Shown here piece by piece: positions 1-7,637 of a stretch of 19,132 bases of DNA. Position 1 is the stretch's first letter. Each line of letters begins with the position of its first letter. The notes under the pieces are model-generated. The model was not told the DNA's origin. It ran no database searches and worked only from the letters and a program-made list of their open reading frames with translations. Both the position numbers and the translations under genes were made by a program. The DNA lies in the NCBI GenBank assembly GCA_031359995.1, contig JANMAT010000187.1, positions 1 through 19,132 of the forward strand. The letters run 5' to 3'. Source of the DNA: JANMAT01 sp031359995. Its GTDB lineage: Bacteria; Actinomycetota; Acidimicrobiia; Acidimicrobiales; Ilumatobacteraceae.

Positions 1-3
1 CGG

Positions 4-1254
4 TCAGCGGTTCTTGGCGAGCTGGTTGAACGGCAGCTTGGCCTGGTCGCCCGGTTCGCGGGGCAGGCCCAGGCCACGTTCGGAGGCGATGTTGCGCTGG
101 ATCTGGTCGGTTCCGCCGTAGATGGCCGGGCCCGGCGAGAACACGGTGAGCTCCTGGATGGCGCCCTCTGACAGCGAGTCCTCGCCCCACAGCATGCCGT
201 CGGCGCCGATGATCTCGTTGCCGACCTGGCGGGCCAGGCGCAGCGTGGTGGTGAGCAGCAGCTTGGCCAGGTTGCCCTCCACGCCCGTGCGGTTCGGGTT
301 GGTGCGGGCCCGCACCGTGTTCCATTGGTTCAGGGTGGTGAGCGTGTGCAGCTGAGCCAGGCCCTGGCGGATGACCGGGTCGCTGGCGCGGCCCTGCTGC
401 TCGGCCAGCGCGGCGAAGCGCTTGGCCATGCCCGGGCCGAACGAGCCGGCCGACTGGGACGAGCGCTCCTTGATGAAGTCGCCGGCGCGGCGGTTGCGGT
501 GGCCCACCACCGACCCGGGGATGGCCACGCCGAGCCCGGCGCTGCCGCCCGCGCCGATCGAGGCCCGCTCGACCACGAGCGTGGTGTTGGCCACGGCCCA
601 GCCCTCGTTCACCTGACCGATGACGTTGGCGGCCGACACGCGCGCTTCGGTGAGGAACACCTCGTTGAACATGGCCCGGCCCGTCATCTCGCGCAGCGGG
701 CGCACCTCGACCCCGGGCTGGTGCATGGGGAAGGCGAAGTAGGTGATGCCCTTGTGCTTGGGGGCATCGGAGTCGGTGCGGGCGATGAGGATGCCCCAGT
801 CGGCCACCTGGCCGCCCGAGGTCCACACCTTCTGCCCGGTGATCACGTACTCGTCGCCGTCGCGCACGGCCTTGGTCTGCAGGCCGGCCAGGTCGCTGCC
901 GGCCCCGGGCTCGCTGAACAACTGGCACCAGGCGTCGGTGCCGTCGAGGATGCCGGGCAGGAACTGGGCGTGCTGCTCGGGCGTGCCGTGGGCCGCGATG
1001 GTGGGTGCTGCGAGCATGAGCCCGAGGCCCATGGGCGGGCCCACCACGCCGACCTCGGCCAGGCCGGCGTTGGCCGCGATGGCCAGGTCACGCGTGTACC
1101 CGAGGCCGCCGAGCGCCGGCGGCAGCATCGGCGACGAGTAGCCGGCGGCCGACAGCAGGCGCCACCACTCGGCCACGGTGAGCTCCGGGTCCCAGTGGGC
1201 CCGGGCCCAGTCGCGTGCGGTGGTGCGGGCTTCTTCGGTCGTCACATCCCCCAT
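4..1254 (-). CDS. Acyl-CoA dehydrogenase (FadE-like)
   Basis: A 416-residue flavoprotein of the acyl-CoA dehydrogenase superfamily, expected to oxidise an acyl-CoA thioester at the alpha-beta bond with FAD and pass electrons to ETF. Family marks seen: a QLFSEPGAGSDLAGL block near residues 111-125, GQKVWTSGG near 140-148, and a C-terminal YGGTDQIQRN block. The position that holds the catalytic Glu in medium-chain enzymes (YEGT) is Gly here. The likely base is instead Glu229 in VVERASIG, matching the location used by isovaleryl- and long-chain enzymes; that is inference from family knowledge. Length is slightly above the usual 380-400. The ATG has no Shine-Dalgarno sequence, but TACACT lies 8 bases upstream, suggesting a leaderless transcript separate from the AsnC gene 110 bases away. 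Substrate cannot be told. Confidence 0.93.
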   Translation of the reverse strand: MGDVTTEEARTTARDWARAHWDPELTVAEWWRLLSAAGYSSPMLPPALGGLGYTRDLAIAANAGLAEVGVVGPPMGLGLMLAAPTIAAHGTPEQHAQFLPGILDGTDAWCQLFSEPGAGSDLAGLQTKAVRDGDEYVITGQKVWTSGGQVADWGILIARTDSDAPKHKGITYFAFPMHQPGVEVRPLREMTGRAMFNEVFLTEARVSAANVIGQVNEGWAVANTTLVVERASIGAGGSAGLGVAIPGSVVGHRNRRAGDFIKERSSQSAGSFGPGMAKRFAALAEQQGRASDPVIRQGLAQLHTLTTLNQWNTVRARTNPNRTGVEGNLAKLLLTTTLRLARQVGNEIIGADGMLWGEDSLSEGAIQELTVFSPGPAIYGGTDQIQRNIASERGLGLPREPGDQAKLPFNQLAKNR

Positions 1255-1262
1255 GGCCGGTC

Positions 1263-1268
1263 AGTGTA
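1263..1268 (-). promoter_or_regulatory. Probable -10 element, leaderless promoter of the acyl-CoA dehydrogenase gene
   Basis: TACACT reads on the minus strand and is separated from the ATG by 8 bases, which places the expected transcript start at or next to the start codon. No convincing -35 is visible. The 110-base gap 1255-1364 also holds a 10-base palindrome CGACCGGTCG (1339-1348), of the kind bound by TetR-type regulators, but no regulator is linked to it here. Confidence 0.45.
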
Positions 1269-1364
1269 CGGGCGCGTATCGAAGGAGGCCGAGCCGACTC
1301 GACACGGTGTGCTCGTGCTCCGCTCCCGCCGCCGTGAACGACCGGTCGGTCGACGACCCGACGA

Positions 1365-1847
1365 TCAGCGGACGCCCCATCCGAAGCGGTGGGTGTGGAT
1401 GCCGAAGTACAGGAAGCTCTCCACGCGCCGCACGCCGTCGATGGCCTTCAGGCGGTCGTTGATCGCCCCGAGCAGCGAGCCGGTGTCCTCGGCGATCACC
1501 TCGACCAGCAGGTCGAAGCTGCCCGACGAGAGCACCACGTAGATCACGCCCTCGATGGCCGCGACCTCATCGGCGATGCGCACCACGTCGCCGTCGACCT
1601 GGATGCCGAGCATGGCCATCACCGGGTAGCCGAGGGCCAGCGGGTCGGTCACGCCCACCACGTTCACGACGCCGTTGTCGAGCAGGCGCTGCACCCGCTG
1701 GCGTGTGGCCGCCGGCGACAGCTCCACCTTGGGCGCCAGGTCGGCGTAGGCGATGCGGCCGTCGCGTTGGAGCTCGGCGATGATCCGCTTGTCGGTGTCG
1801 TCGAGGGTGATCTTCAGCTTCGTGCGACGGTCGGGCGAGCCCGGCAT
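1365..1847 (-). CDS. Lrp/AsnC-family transcriptional regulator
   Basis: A 160-residue protein with the standard two-domain Lrp/AsnC layout and size. The N-terminal winged helix-turn-helix (about residues 14-66) contains LDDTDKRIIAELQRDGR and LSPAATRQRVQRLLDNGVV. The C-terminal RAM ligand-binding/oligomerisation fold spans about 75-150. Such proteins respond to amino acids or related small molecules and usually control neighbouring amino-acid genes. The gene starts only 5 bases after the stop of the upstream SDR gene, so it is the last member of the aminotransferase-SDR-SDR operon and probably autoregulated with it. The ATG at 1847 is chosen; in-frame GTG codons a few bases upstream overlap the SDR stop and are possible alternatives. 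The long inverted repeat before the aminotransferase gene (4825-4864) is a candidate operator; this is inference. Confidence 0.93.
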   Translation of the reverse strand: MPGSPDRRTKLKITLDDTDKRIIAELQRDGRIAYADLAPKVELSPAATRQRVQRLLDNGVVNVVGVTDPLALGYPVMAMLGIQVDGDVVRIADEVAAIEGVIYVVLSSGSFDLLVEVIAEDTGSLLGAINDRLKAIDGVRRVESFLYFGIHTHRFGWGVR

Positions 1848-1852
1848 GGGGA

Positions 1853-2596
1853 TCACCACACTCCGGCCGACAGGCCGTTGTCGATCGACAGGTTGGCGCC
1901 GGTGATGGCTCGCGCCGGCGGCTGGCACAGGTACCAGATCAGCTCGGCCACCTCGGTCGGTTCCACGAAGCGGGTGGCGGGGCCGGCCGGGTACTGGTCC
2001 CGCAGCCGGGCCAGGTACGCCTGGGGGTCGCCGTCGCCGTGGTCGGCCGCCTGCCCGGCCAGCATGGGCGTGTCGACGTCGCCGGGGCACACCGCGTTCA
2101 CCCGTACCCCGCTGGGTGCCAGCTCCAAGGCCAGCGCCTTGGTCAGCACCGACACCCCGCCCTTCGACGCGCAGTACACGGCGGCACCGGCGTTGCCCTG
2201 GATGCCGGCATCGGACGAGATGTTCACGATGGCGCCGTGGGTGGCCCGCAGTGGCTCGATGGCGGCCCGGCACACGAAGAACGTGCCCTTCAGGTTGATG
2301 GCCAGCACGCGGTCCCACTCGGCTTCGGTGGTGAGCTCGGCCGGGCCCTCGGTCCACACGCCCGCCGCGTTCACGACGGCGTCGAGCCGGCCGGTGCGTG
2401 TCACCGCGTCGTGCACGGCGCGGTCGCAGTCGGCCACCACGCTCACGTCGCCGACCACGGCGACCTCGCACGCCGTGGCCTCGCGCCGGTCGAAGCCGAC
2501 GGTGGCCCAGCCATCGGCGGCGAAGCGCGCCGCGCAGGCGGCGCCGATGCCGCTGGCCGCGCCGGTCACGAGCACGGTGCGCCGGTCGTCGTTCAT
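1853..2596 (-). CDS. Short-chain dehydrogenase/reductase (first of two in this operon)
   Basis: A 247-residue classical SDR, NAD(P)-dependent and probably cytosolic. Motifs seen: TGAASGIG (11-18) for the dinucleotide, NAAG (76-79, usual form NNAG), catalytic Asn101, Ser near 127, and Tyr141-xxx-Lys145 in YCASK. It ends with the common C-terminal pattern ITGANLSIDNG. All catalytic residues are present, so it should be active; it acts on an alcohol or ketone that cannot be named from sequence. The ATG overlaps the stop of the upstream SDR gene by four bases (ATGA), and a strong GGGAGG ribosome site sits 6 bases upstream (2603-2608 on the minus strand). Translation is therefore both coupled and independently supported. 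Confidence 0.94.
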   Translation of the reverse strand: MNDDRRTVLVTGAASGIGAACAARFAADGWATVGFDRREATACEVAVVGDVSVVADCDRAVHDAVTRTGRLDAVVNAAGVWTEGPAELTTEAEWDRVLAINLKGTFFVCRAAIEPLRATHGAIVNISSDAGIQGNAGAAVYCASKGGVSVLTKALALELAPSGVRVNAVCPGDVDTPMLAGQAADHGDGDPQAYLARLRDQYPAGPATRFVEPTEVAELIWYLCQPPARAITGANLSIDNGLSAGVW

Positions 2597-3384
2597 CTCG
2601 GTCCTCCCGGGTGCCAGGTGTGGTCCTCCACGATGCCGTTCCCGCCGTCCACCACGAGCACCTGGCCGGTCACGTAGCTCGCCGCCGGCGAGGCCAGGAA
2701 GGCGATGACGACGGCGACCTCGGCCGGTGTGCCCGAACGCCCGACGGGGCTGCGCGCCCCGGCGGCCCGCTCGTCGTCGGTGGCCGAGCCGGTGTCGATC
2801 CAGCCGGGGGCCACCGCGTTCACGGTGATGCCGTCGCCGGCCGCCTCGAGCGCGATCGCCCGTGTCAGGCCGATCACGCCGGCCTTGGCCGCGGCGTACG
2901 GCGCGTCGCCGATGAACACGCCCGTGTGCCCCGTGGTGGAGGCCACGTTCACGATGCGCCCGTAGTGCTGGCGGCGCATGGCCGGCAGGCACGCCCGCGC
3001 CACGTAGAACGCGGTCGACAGGTTGCGCTCGAGCGAGGCGGCCCACGTCGCGTTCGTCTGCTCCTCCAGCGGCGCCAGCCCGGCGGGTGCGCTCACGCTG
3101 GTCATGCCGGCGTTGTTCACCACGATCTCGATGTGCTCCTGCCCGTCGAGCACGTCGGCCACCAGCGCGTCGACCTGCGCCGCGTCGGTCAGGTCGGCCA
3201 CGTAGCCCCTCGCGCCGATGCCGGCCCGGCGCAGGCCCTCGGCCCGCTCGTGGATGCGGTCGGTGGTCGACACCAGCGCGACGACGGCGCCCGCACCGCC
3301 CAGGGCCATGGCCGTGGCGAAGCCGATGCCGTCGGGCCCGCCGGCTCCGGTCACGAGGGCCACCTGGCCTGACAGGTCGATCAT
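2593..3384 (-). CDS. Short-chain dehydrogenase/reductase, FabG-like (second of two in this operon)
   Basis: A 263-residue classical SDR. The nucleotide motif is TGAGGPDGIG (12-21), two residues longer than the common TGxxxGIG, a variant known in some FabG-like proteins. Other catalytic elements are intact: NNAG (90-93), Asn121, Ser149, and Tyr163-xxx-Lys167 in YAAAK, followed by the C-terminal VTGQVLVVDGG. The cofactor should be NAD(P). It lies 42 bases after the aminotransferase stop and overlaps the next SDR by four bases, so the three enzymes are almost certainly co-expressed. A plausible role is oxidation or reduction of an intermediate on the same route as the aminotransferase substrate. 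The pathway cannot be named. Confidence 0.94.
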   Translation of the reverse strand: MIDLSGQVALVTGAGGPDGIGFATAMALGGAGAVVALVSTTDRIHERAEGLRRAGIGARGYVADLTDAAQVDALVADVLDGQEHIEIVVNNAGMTSVSAPAGLAPLEEQTNATWAASLERNLSTAFYVARACLPAMRRQHYGRIVNVASTTGHTGVFIGDAPYAAAKAGVIGLTRAIALEAAGDGITVNAVAPGWIDTGSATDDERAAGARSPVGRSGTPAEVAVVIAFLASPAASYVTGQVLVVDGGNGIVEDHTWHPGGPR

Positions 3385-3426
3385 GGTCGTGAGCCTGCCA
3401 GAGCCGGCGGGCTCCGGCCGCAGCCG

Positions 3427-4788
3427 TCAGCCGAGCAGCTCGTCGACCGCGGCGGCGAAGACCTCGGTGTGACGGTCGACGTCGGCGGCGGTGTGGAACG
3501 GCGACATGAGCGCCATGTTGTGGAACGGCGTGAGCAGGATGCCGCGGTTGATGGCGTACAGGTGCATGAACGCATCGAGCCCCATGTCGACGGCGGCGGC
3601 CGCCTCGGAGCCGGTGCGCGGTGGCGGGCAGAACCAGTACTCGGCTCGGCAGCCCAGGCGCTGCACCGTCCACGGCAACCCGGCCTGCTCGATGACGCCG
3701 GCGACGCCTTGGGCCCACCGCTCGGCCAACGGGATCATGCCGGCGAAGTCCTCGTCACGCAGGGTGGACGCCAGCGTCGCCCGCACCGCGGCCATGGCCA
3801 GGGCGTTGCCGGTGAGGGTACCGCCCACCCCCGACACGTCGATCTCGGGGTTGCCGAGGATGGGCGCCACCTTGGCGGCCAGCTCGGCCGACAGGCCGTA
3901 GGCCGCGGCGGGCATGCCGCCCCCGATGGTCTTGCCGATCACGAACGCGTCGGGCCGCAGCCCCCATGCCTTGGTGGCGCCACCGGGGCCGGCGCAGATG
4001 CTGTGGGTCTCGTCGATGATGAGGATGGTGCCGGTGCGGTCGCACAGCTCGCGCAGGGCCTCGTGGAAGCCGGGCTCGGGCAGCACGATGCCGATGTTGG
4101 TGAGGGCGGGCTCGGCCAGCACGCAGGCCACGTCGCCGGGTTCCAGGGCGGCGCGCAGCGCCTCGACGTCGTTGAACGGCACGACCTTGGTGGTGAGCTC
4201 GGTGGACACGGCCGGGCCTACGGAGCCCTCGCGGTTCACGACACGACCGTTCGCGTCGAGCGTGGCCATGGCCTCGTCGACGGTGCCGTGGTAGCACCAG
4301 TCGAACACCAGCACCTTGGGCCGGCCGGTGACGGCGCGGGCGAAGCGGAGCACGAAGCGGTTGGCGTCGGTGGCGGTCATGGCCATCTGCCAGAACGGCA
4401 GCCCGAAGCGCCGGGCCAGCTCGGCGCCGACCCATGCGGCGTCGTCGTTGGGCAGCATGGTGGTGATGCCGCGGCGCGCCTGGGCGGCCAGCGCGTCGGC
4501 CACCTGGGGCAGGCCGTGGCCGGTCATGGCGCCGGTGTCGCCGAGGCAGAAGTCGACGAACTCGTGGCCGTCCACGTCCCAGAAGCGGGCGCCCTCGGCC
4601 CGGTCGAAGAACACCGGATGGGCGCCGGGCCAGCGCGTCATCCAGGCCATGGGCACGCCGCCCACGAGGTGCTGGGCGGCGGTGAGGGCCCGCTCCCCGG
4701 AGCGGGCGTGCCGGGCCACGAACAGGGCCTCTTCCCGGGCGTGCAGCTCGGCGAGACGGGCGCGATCGATGGCGACGACGGTATCCAT
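3427..4788 (-). CDS. Class III PLP-dependent aminotransferase, glutamate-1-semialdehyde aminomutase-like
   Basis: A 453-residue fold-type I PLP enzyme. The PLP lysine is Lys286 in VIGKTIGGGMPAAAYG, and the cofactor-ring contact is DETHS at 259-263. Overall it resembles the glutamate-1-semialdehyde aminomutase/beta-amino acid transaminase branch. True heme-pathway HemL is unlikely: there are no heme genes nearby, and the usual SGTEA phosphate-cup segment is replaced by TATDAN (138-143). Linked to two SDRs and an AsnC regulator, it probably transaminates an unusual amino acid such as a beta- or omega-amino acid. The ATG at 4788 is preferred. An in-frame TTG at 4824 lies at the edge of the inverted repeat 4825-4864 and would need translation from a poor site. 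A short GGAG lies just before the ATG. First gene of a leftward operon. Confidence 0.9.
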   Translation of the reverse strand: MDTVVAIDRARLAELHAREEALFVARHARSGERALTAAQHLVGGVPMAWMTRWPGAHPVFFDRAEGARFWDVDGHEFVDFCLGDTGAMTGHGLPQVADALAAQARRGITTMLPNDDAAWVGAELARRFGLPFWQMAMTATDANRFVLRFARAVTGRPKVLVFDWCYHGTVDEAMATLDANGRVVNREGSVGPAVSTELTTKVVPFNDVEALRAALEPGDVACVLAEPALTNIGIVLPEPGFHEALRELCDRTGTILIIDETHSICAGPGGATKAWGLRPDAFVIGKTIGGGMPAAAYGLSAELAAKVAPILGNPEIDVSGVGGTLTGNALAMAAVRATLASTLRDEDFAGMIPLAERWAQGVAGVIEQAGLPWTVQRLGCRAEYWFCPPPRTGSEAAAAVDMGLDAFMHLYAINRGILLTPFHNMALMSPFHTAADVDRHTEVFAAAVDELLG

Positions 4789-4824
4789 GCTCCGAGTGAA
4801 CACCGTCGAGGGCGACTTCGGCAA

Positions 4825-4864
4825 GCGAATCGATCGTGAATTGACGGTTTCACGATCGAATCGC
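4825..4864. promoter_or_regulatory. 40-base inverted repeat between the glycosylase and aminotransferase genes; operator or terminator
   Basis: Two 16-base arms (4825-4840 and 4849-4864) are complementary at 15 of 16 positions around the 8-base spacer TTGACGGT. The arms are much richer in A and T than the surrounding DNA, and each contains CGATCG. The repeat starts 12 bases after the glycosylase stop and ends 36 bases before the aminotransferase ATG, reading leftward. As a palindrome in a promoter position it suits a dimeric regulator, for example the AsnC protein of the same operon. As a stem-loop it could end the upstream transcript, although no T-tract follows. Both readings are inference. 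Confidence 0.65.
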
Positions 4865-4875
4865 TCGTCATGAGG

Positions 4876-6075
4876 TCAGGAGCCGATCACCTTCCGGAGG
4901 GGCTCGGTCAGGTCGCCGCGCCGCCCCAGGCTCACCCGGTCGAGCCCGAGCCACTCGGCGAACGCCTGCAGCTCGGTGGCCAGGGGCTCGGCGACGGCCG
5001 CCGGCGGATGCCCCAGCTCGGCGAAGGCGCCGGGCACCAGCAGGGTGCGGGTCTTGCGGTCGGCCTTCACGTCGACCCGGGCCACGAGGTCCTCGCCCAG
5101 CAGGTACGGCAGCACGTAGTAGCCGTACACGCGCTTGGGCGCCGGCGTGTAGATCTCGATGCGGTACTCGAAGTCGAACAGGCGCTCGGTGCGGGGCCGG
5201 AACCACACCAGCGAGTCGAACGGCGACAGCAGGGTGCTGGCCGTGACGCGGCGCGGCTTGGCCGCGTCGGGATGGAGGTAGGCGAGGTCCTTCCACCCTT
5301 CCACGCGCACGGGCTCGAGCTCGCCCGCGTCGACCAGGTCCTGCACGAGCGGGCGGGACTTCGGCACGTTCAACCGGTAGTAGTCGCACAGGTCGGGGTG
5401 GGTGGCGACGCCGAGCGAGCGCGAGGCCATCCGCAGCAGTTCGCGCTTGGCGTCGTCTTCGGACGGCGTGGGCGCGGCCAGCACCTCGGCCGGCAGCATG
5501 CGCTCGGGTACGTCGTACACGCGCTCGAAGTTGGGCAGCCGCGTGGCGCACAGCCGGCCCGTCCAGAACAGGTACTCCAGGGCCTGCTTGCCCCGGTTCC
5601 AACCCCACCACGGCCCGCTCTTCCTGCCGGGGTCGCTCAACTCGCTGGCGGCCAGCGGGCCACGGTCGCGCACCTCGTCGAACACGGCCTGCATGTAGCC
5701 GGGGTGCTCGCGGTTCAGCTGCACGAGGCCGGACCACGTGCCGTCCTCGCGGTCCATGCGCCAGCGGAACAGCGGCTGGTGCTGCACCGGGATGTGGCTG
5801 GCCATGTGGCCCCAGTACTCGAACAGCTCGTCGTCGGCGGCCATCGCGGGGATGGACTCGCGGTCGTGGGCGCCCAGCCGCGACCACAGTGGCAGCTCCT
5901 GCGAGCGCACGATGACGTTGACCGAGTCGATCTGCACGACGCCCACGTCAGCGAACAGCCGGCGCAGGTGGGTGCGGGTGACCTTCCCGGGCGGACGAGG
6001 GCGGCCGAAGCCCTGGGCGGCTAGCGCGACACGACGGGCCGCGCCGGCCGACAGGGTGTTCGTGGTGCGGGCCAC
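4876..6075 (-). CDS. Winged-helix DNA glycosylase of the YcaQ/AlkZ (AlkX) family
   Basis: A 399-residue protein of the HTH_42/DUF1006 family, which contains AlkZ and E. coli YcaQ (AlkX). These enzymes excise bulky alkylated purines and unhook DNA interstrand crosslinks. The catalytic signature is Gln-Phi-Asp at residues 48-50 (VVQIDSVNV), which places it in the YcaQ/AlkX-like QPhiD branch rather than the QPhiQ AlkZ branch. Other conserved elements include LPLWSRLG (61-68), FEYWGHMASHIP, and a C-terminal LLSPFDSLVWFRPRTERLFDFEYRIEIY block. Length is typical. The GTG start at 6075 lies 14 bases after the cyclophilin stop with no clear ribosome site, so translation probably depends on read-through from upstream. 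It is a housekeeping-type repair gene here, not a toxin-resistance gene, since no biosynthetic cluster is visible. Confidence 0.88.
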   Translation of the reverse strand: MARTTNTLSAGAARRVALAAQGFGRPRPPGKVTRTHLRRLFADVGVVQIDSVNVIVRSQELPLWSRLGAHDRESIPAMAADDELFEYWGHMASHIPVQHQPLFRWRMDREDGTWSGLVQLNREHPGYMQAVFDEVRDRGPLAASELSDPGRKSGPWWGWNRGKQALEYLFWTGRLCATRLPNFERVYDVPERMLPAEVLAAPTPSEDDAKRELLRMASRSLGVATHPDLCDYYRLNVPKSRPLVQDLVDAGELEPVRVEGWKDLAYLHPDAAKPRRVTASTLLSPFDSLVWFRPRTERLFDFEYRIEIYTPAPKRVYGYYVLPYLLGEDLVARVDVKADRKTRTLLVPGAFAELGHPPAAVAEPLATELQAFAEWLGLDRVSLGRRGDLTEPLRKVIGS

Positions 6076-6089
6076 GAGCGGTGCGACGG

Positions 6090-6650
6090 TCAGTCGTCGG
6101 ACTCGGTGACGGACACCGAGATGATGACGACGTCGTCCACGGGACGGTCGCCGGTGCCCGTCTTCACGGTCTGCATCGCCTCGACGATGTCGAGGCCCTT
6201 CACGACCTTGCCGAACAGCGCGTACTGCGGGGGGAGCCGGGCACCGTCGGGACCGGAGATGATGAAGAACTGGCTGCCGTTGGTGTTGGGGCCGGAGTTG
6301 GCCATGGCCAGCGAGCCGATCTCGTACCTGCCGGGCTTGGGCAACTCGTCCGGGAACCGGTAGCCGGGGCCGCCGCGGCCGGTGCCGGTCGGGTCGCCAC
6401 CCTGGATCACGAAGTTCTTGATGACGCGGTGGCAGATGACGCCCTCGTAGTAGCCGTAGCGGGCGAGGAACACGAAGTTGTTCACCGTGACCGGAGCGGC
6501 CGCTGCGTCGAGCGCGATGACGAGGTCGCCCATCGATGTGCTCATGTGGGCCGTGTAGCGCTTGGACGGGTCGATCCCCATCTCGGGGACGTCGTTGAAC
6601 TGCTTGGTCTTGGGCGACGAGCCGTCAGCCGCAGGGAAGGGGTAGGGCAT
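6090..6650 (-). CDS. Cyclophilin-type peptidyl-prolyl cis-trans isomerase
   Basis: A 186-residue cytosolic cyclophilin that catalyses cis-trans isomerisation of Xaa-Pro bonds. Seen: CHRVIKNFVIQGGDPTGTGRGG, which contains the catalytic Arg and the GGDPTGTG loop, and NTNGSQFFI, the substrate-cleft block. No signal peptide is present. The N-terminal 35 residues before the fold (about KRYTAHMSTSMGDLVIAL onward) resemble other actinobacterial cyclophilins. I start at the ATG at 6650, because the upstream in-frame extension overlaps the DUF389 stop, is compositionally atypical, and a TAGGGT hexamer sits exactly 8 bases before this ATG. The neighbouring glycosylase gene follows after 14 bases and is probably co-transcribed. 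Confidence 0.94.
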   Translation of the reverse strand: MPYPFPAADGSSPKTKQFNDVPEMGIDPSKRYTAHMSTSMGDLVIALDAAAAPVTVNNFVFLARYGYYEGVICHRVIKNFVIQGGDPTGTGRGGPGYRFPDELPKPGRYEIGSLAMANSGPNTNGSQFFIISGPDGARLPPQYALFGKVVKGLDIVEAMQTVKTGTGDRPVDDVVIISVSVTESDD

Positions 6651-6658
6651 GGCGCCAG

Positions 6659-6664
6659 ACCCTA
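6659..6664 (-). promoter_or_regulatory. Probable -10 element of the cyclophilin gene, overlapping the upstream stop codon
   Basis: TAGGGT on the minus strand ends 8 bases before the cyclophilin ATG, the spacing expected for a leaderless transcript. Its first three bases are the TAG stop codon of the DUF389 gene, so the stop and the promoter share sequence. Confidence 0.4.
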
Positions 6665-7630
6665 CTGCGCGACGTCCTGGCCGGCGGGCCCCCCACCGGG
6701 GCCCCCGCTGTGCCGTGGCCGGCGCAGGACCCACGCCTGAAGGCGGAACGTGAGCGCGCCGACGACCATGAGCAGGGCCAGGTTCAACGCCAGCTGGGCG
6801 AGGGCACCCCCGGCCTCACCCGGTCGACCCATCACGAGCGCGACGCCGATGTTGGCCGCGGCCGGGATCGTCGTGACCGACACGAGCACCCCGACCAGCG
6901 CACCGTGACGCGCCTCGGCCAGCGTGACCGCGCCGGCGATGCCGGCCAGCACGGCGACGAGCACGGCGAACAGATCGGGACTCGAGATGAAGCTCGTCAA
7001 CGGCCGTTCGCCGCGCAGGTAGGCGGCCGGCACGCGGTCGGCCGCGCCCAGCGCGACCGTGAGCAGCCCGCACGCTGCCACCGTGATCGGCAGGCCGACT
7101 GCCAGCGCGGCGAGACCCTTGTGCACCCGGTGGGCCCGGCCGGTGGCCAGGCCGTAGGCCACCAGCGAGATCGGCCCGTACTCGGGCCCCACGGCCATCG
7201 CGCCCACGATCAGGATCGGCGAGTCCACGAGCACGCCGATGGCGGCGAGGAGGCCGCTGATGACGAGCAGCACGGTGAACGACAGCGACCAGCCGCTCTC
7301 CGAGCGCACGCGCGCCTCCACCTCCTCCCAGATCACCGCGTCCGACGGATCGCCGGGCGAGAGCGCCTCGGCCCGCGCCGCGGCGTCCGAGATCGATACG
7401 TCGATGCGCTCGACGGTGATCGAACCGACGCGGTGCAGGTCGCGCGCCCGCAGCCGGCCGATGACGTCGTTGGCGGCCTCGCGGGCCACGTCGAAGGTGA
7501 CGAGGTCGCCGTCGGGCTTGCGGGCCGCGCCGGACGCCAGGACGATGTTCACGACGGCGGGGTCGGCCACCAGCTCGGCGACGAGCGCCCCGGTCTCGCT
7601 CGGTGGCGTGACGGCCCGGACTCGCAGCAC
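6662..7630 (-). CDS. DUF389 (TIGR00341-type) integral membrane protein
   Basis: A 322-residue protein. The N-terminal soluble part (about residues 1-95) begins LRVRAVTPPSETGALVAEL, as in DUF389 proteins. The membrane part (about 100-305) contains roughly six hydrophobic segments and the characteristic Gly/Pro-rich turn SPILIVGAMAVGPEYGPI. The function of the family is not established. Longer in-frame starts exist, up to 7783. I prefer the GTG at 7630, because the family typically begins at this point and a TAGGCT hexamer ends 7 bases upstream, consistent with a leaderless message. The next best starts are a GTG at 7636 and an ATG at 7657. The short C-terminal tail is rich in Gly and Pro. Confidence 0.85.
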   Translation of the reverse strand: MLRVRAVTPPSETGALVAELVADPAVVNIVLASGAARKPDGDLVTFDVAREAANDVIGRLRARDLHRVGSITVERIDVSISDAAARAEALSPGDPSDAVIWEEVEARVRSESGWSLSFTVLLVISGLLAAIGVLVDSPILIVGAMAVGPEYGPISLVAYGLATGRAHRVHKGLAALAVGLPITVAACGLLTVALGAADRVPAAYLRGERPLTSFISSPDLFAVLVAVLAGIAGAVTLAEARHGALVGVLVSVTTIPAAANIGVALVMGRPGEAGGALAQLALNLALLMVVGALTFRLQAWVLRRPRHSGGPGGGPAGQDVAQ

Positions 7631-7637
7631 GGGCACG

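Noticed and set aside
1339..1348. CGACCGGTCG palindrome as a TetR operator for the acyl-CoA dehydrogenase
   Set aside because: A ten-base GC palindrome is common by chance here and no TetR gene is nearby; mentioned only as a weak note.
3401..3414. GAGCC-GGCG-GGCTC hairpin between the aminotransferase and SDR genes
   Set aside because: A 5-base-pair stem in GC-rich DNA is too weak to call a terminator, and the genes look co-transcribed.
4789..4824. TTG start giving the aminotransferase 12 more residues
   Set aside because: It abuts the inverted repeat, has no ribosome site, and the added residues are not part of the fold; the ATG at 4788 is better.
3469..4839. Long rightward open frame of 456 codons opposite the aminotransferase gene
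   Set aside because: It is a low-complexity Gly/His/Val/Gln-rich shadow of a clearly recognisable enzyme on the other strand, expected in very GC-rich DNA.
6651..6734. Upstream extension of the cyclophilin (28 residues)
   Set aside because: It overlaps the DUF389 coding sequence, is Arg/Gly/Pro-rich like a shadow frame, and the -10 hexamer points to the ATG at 6650.
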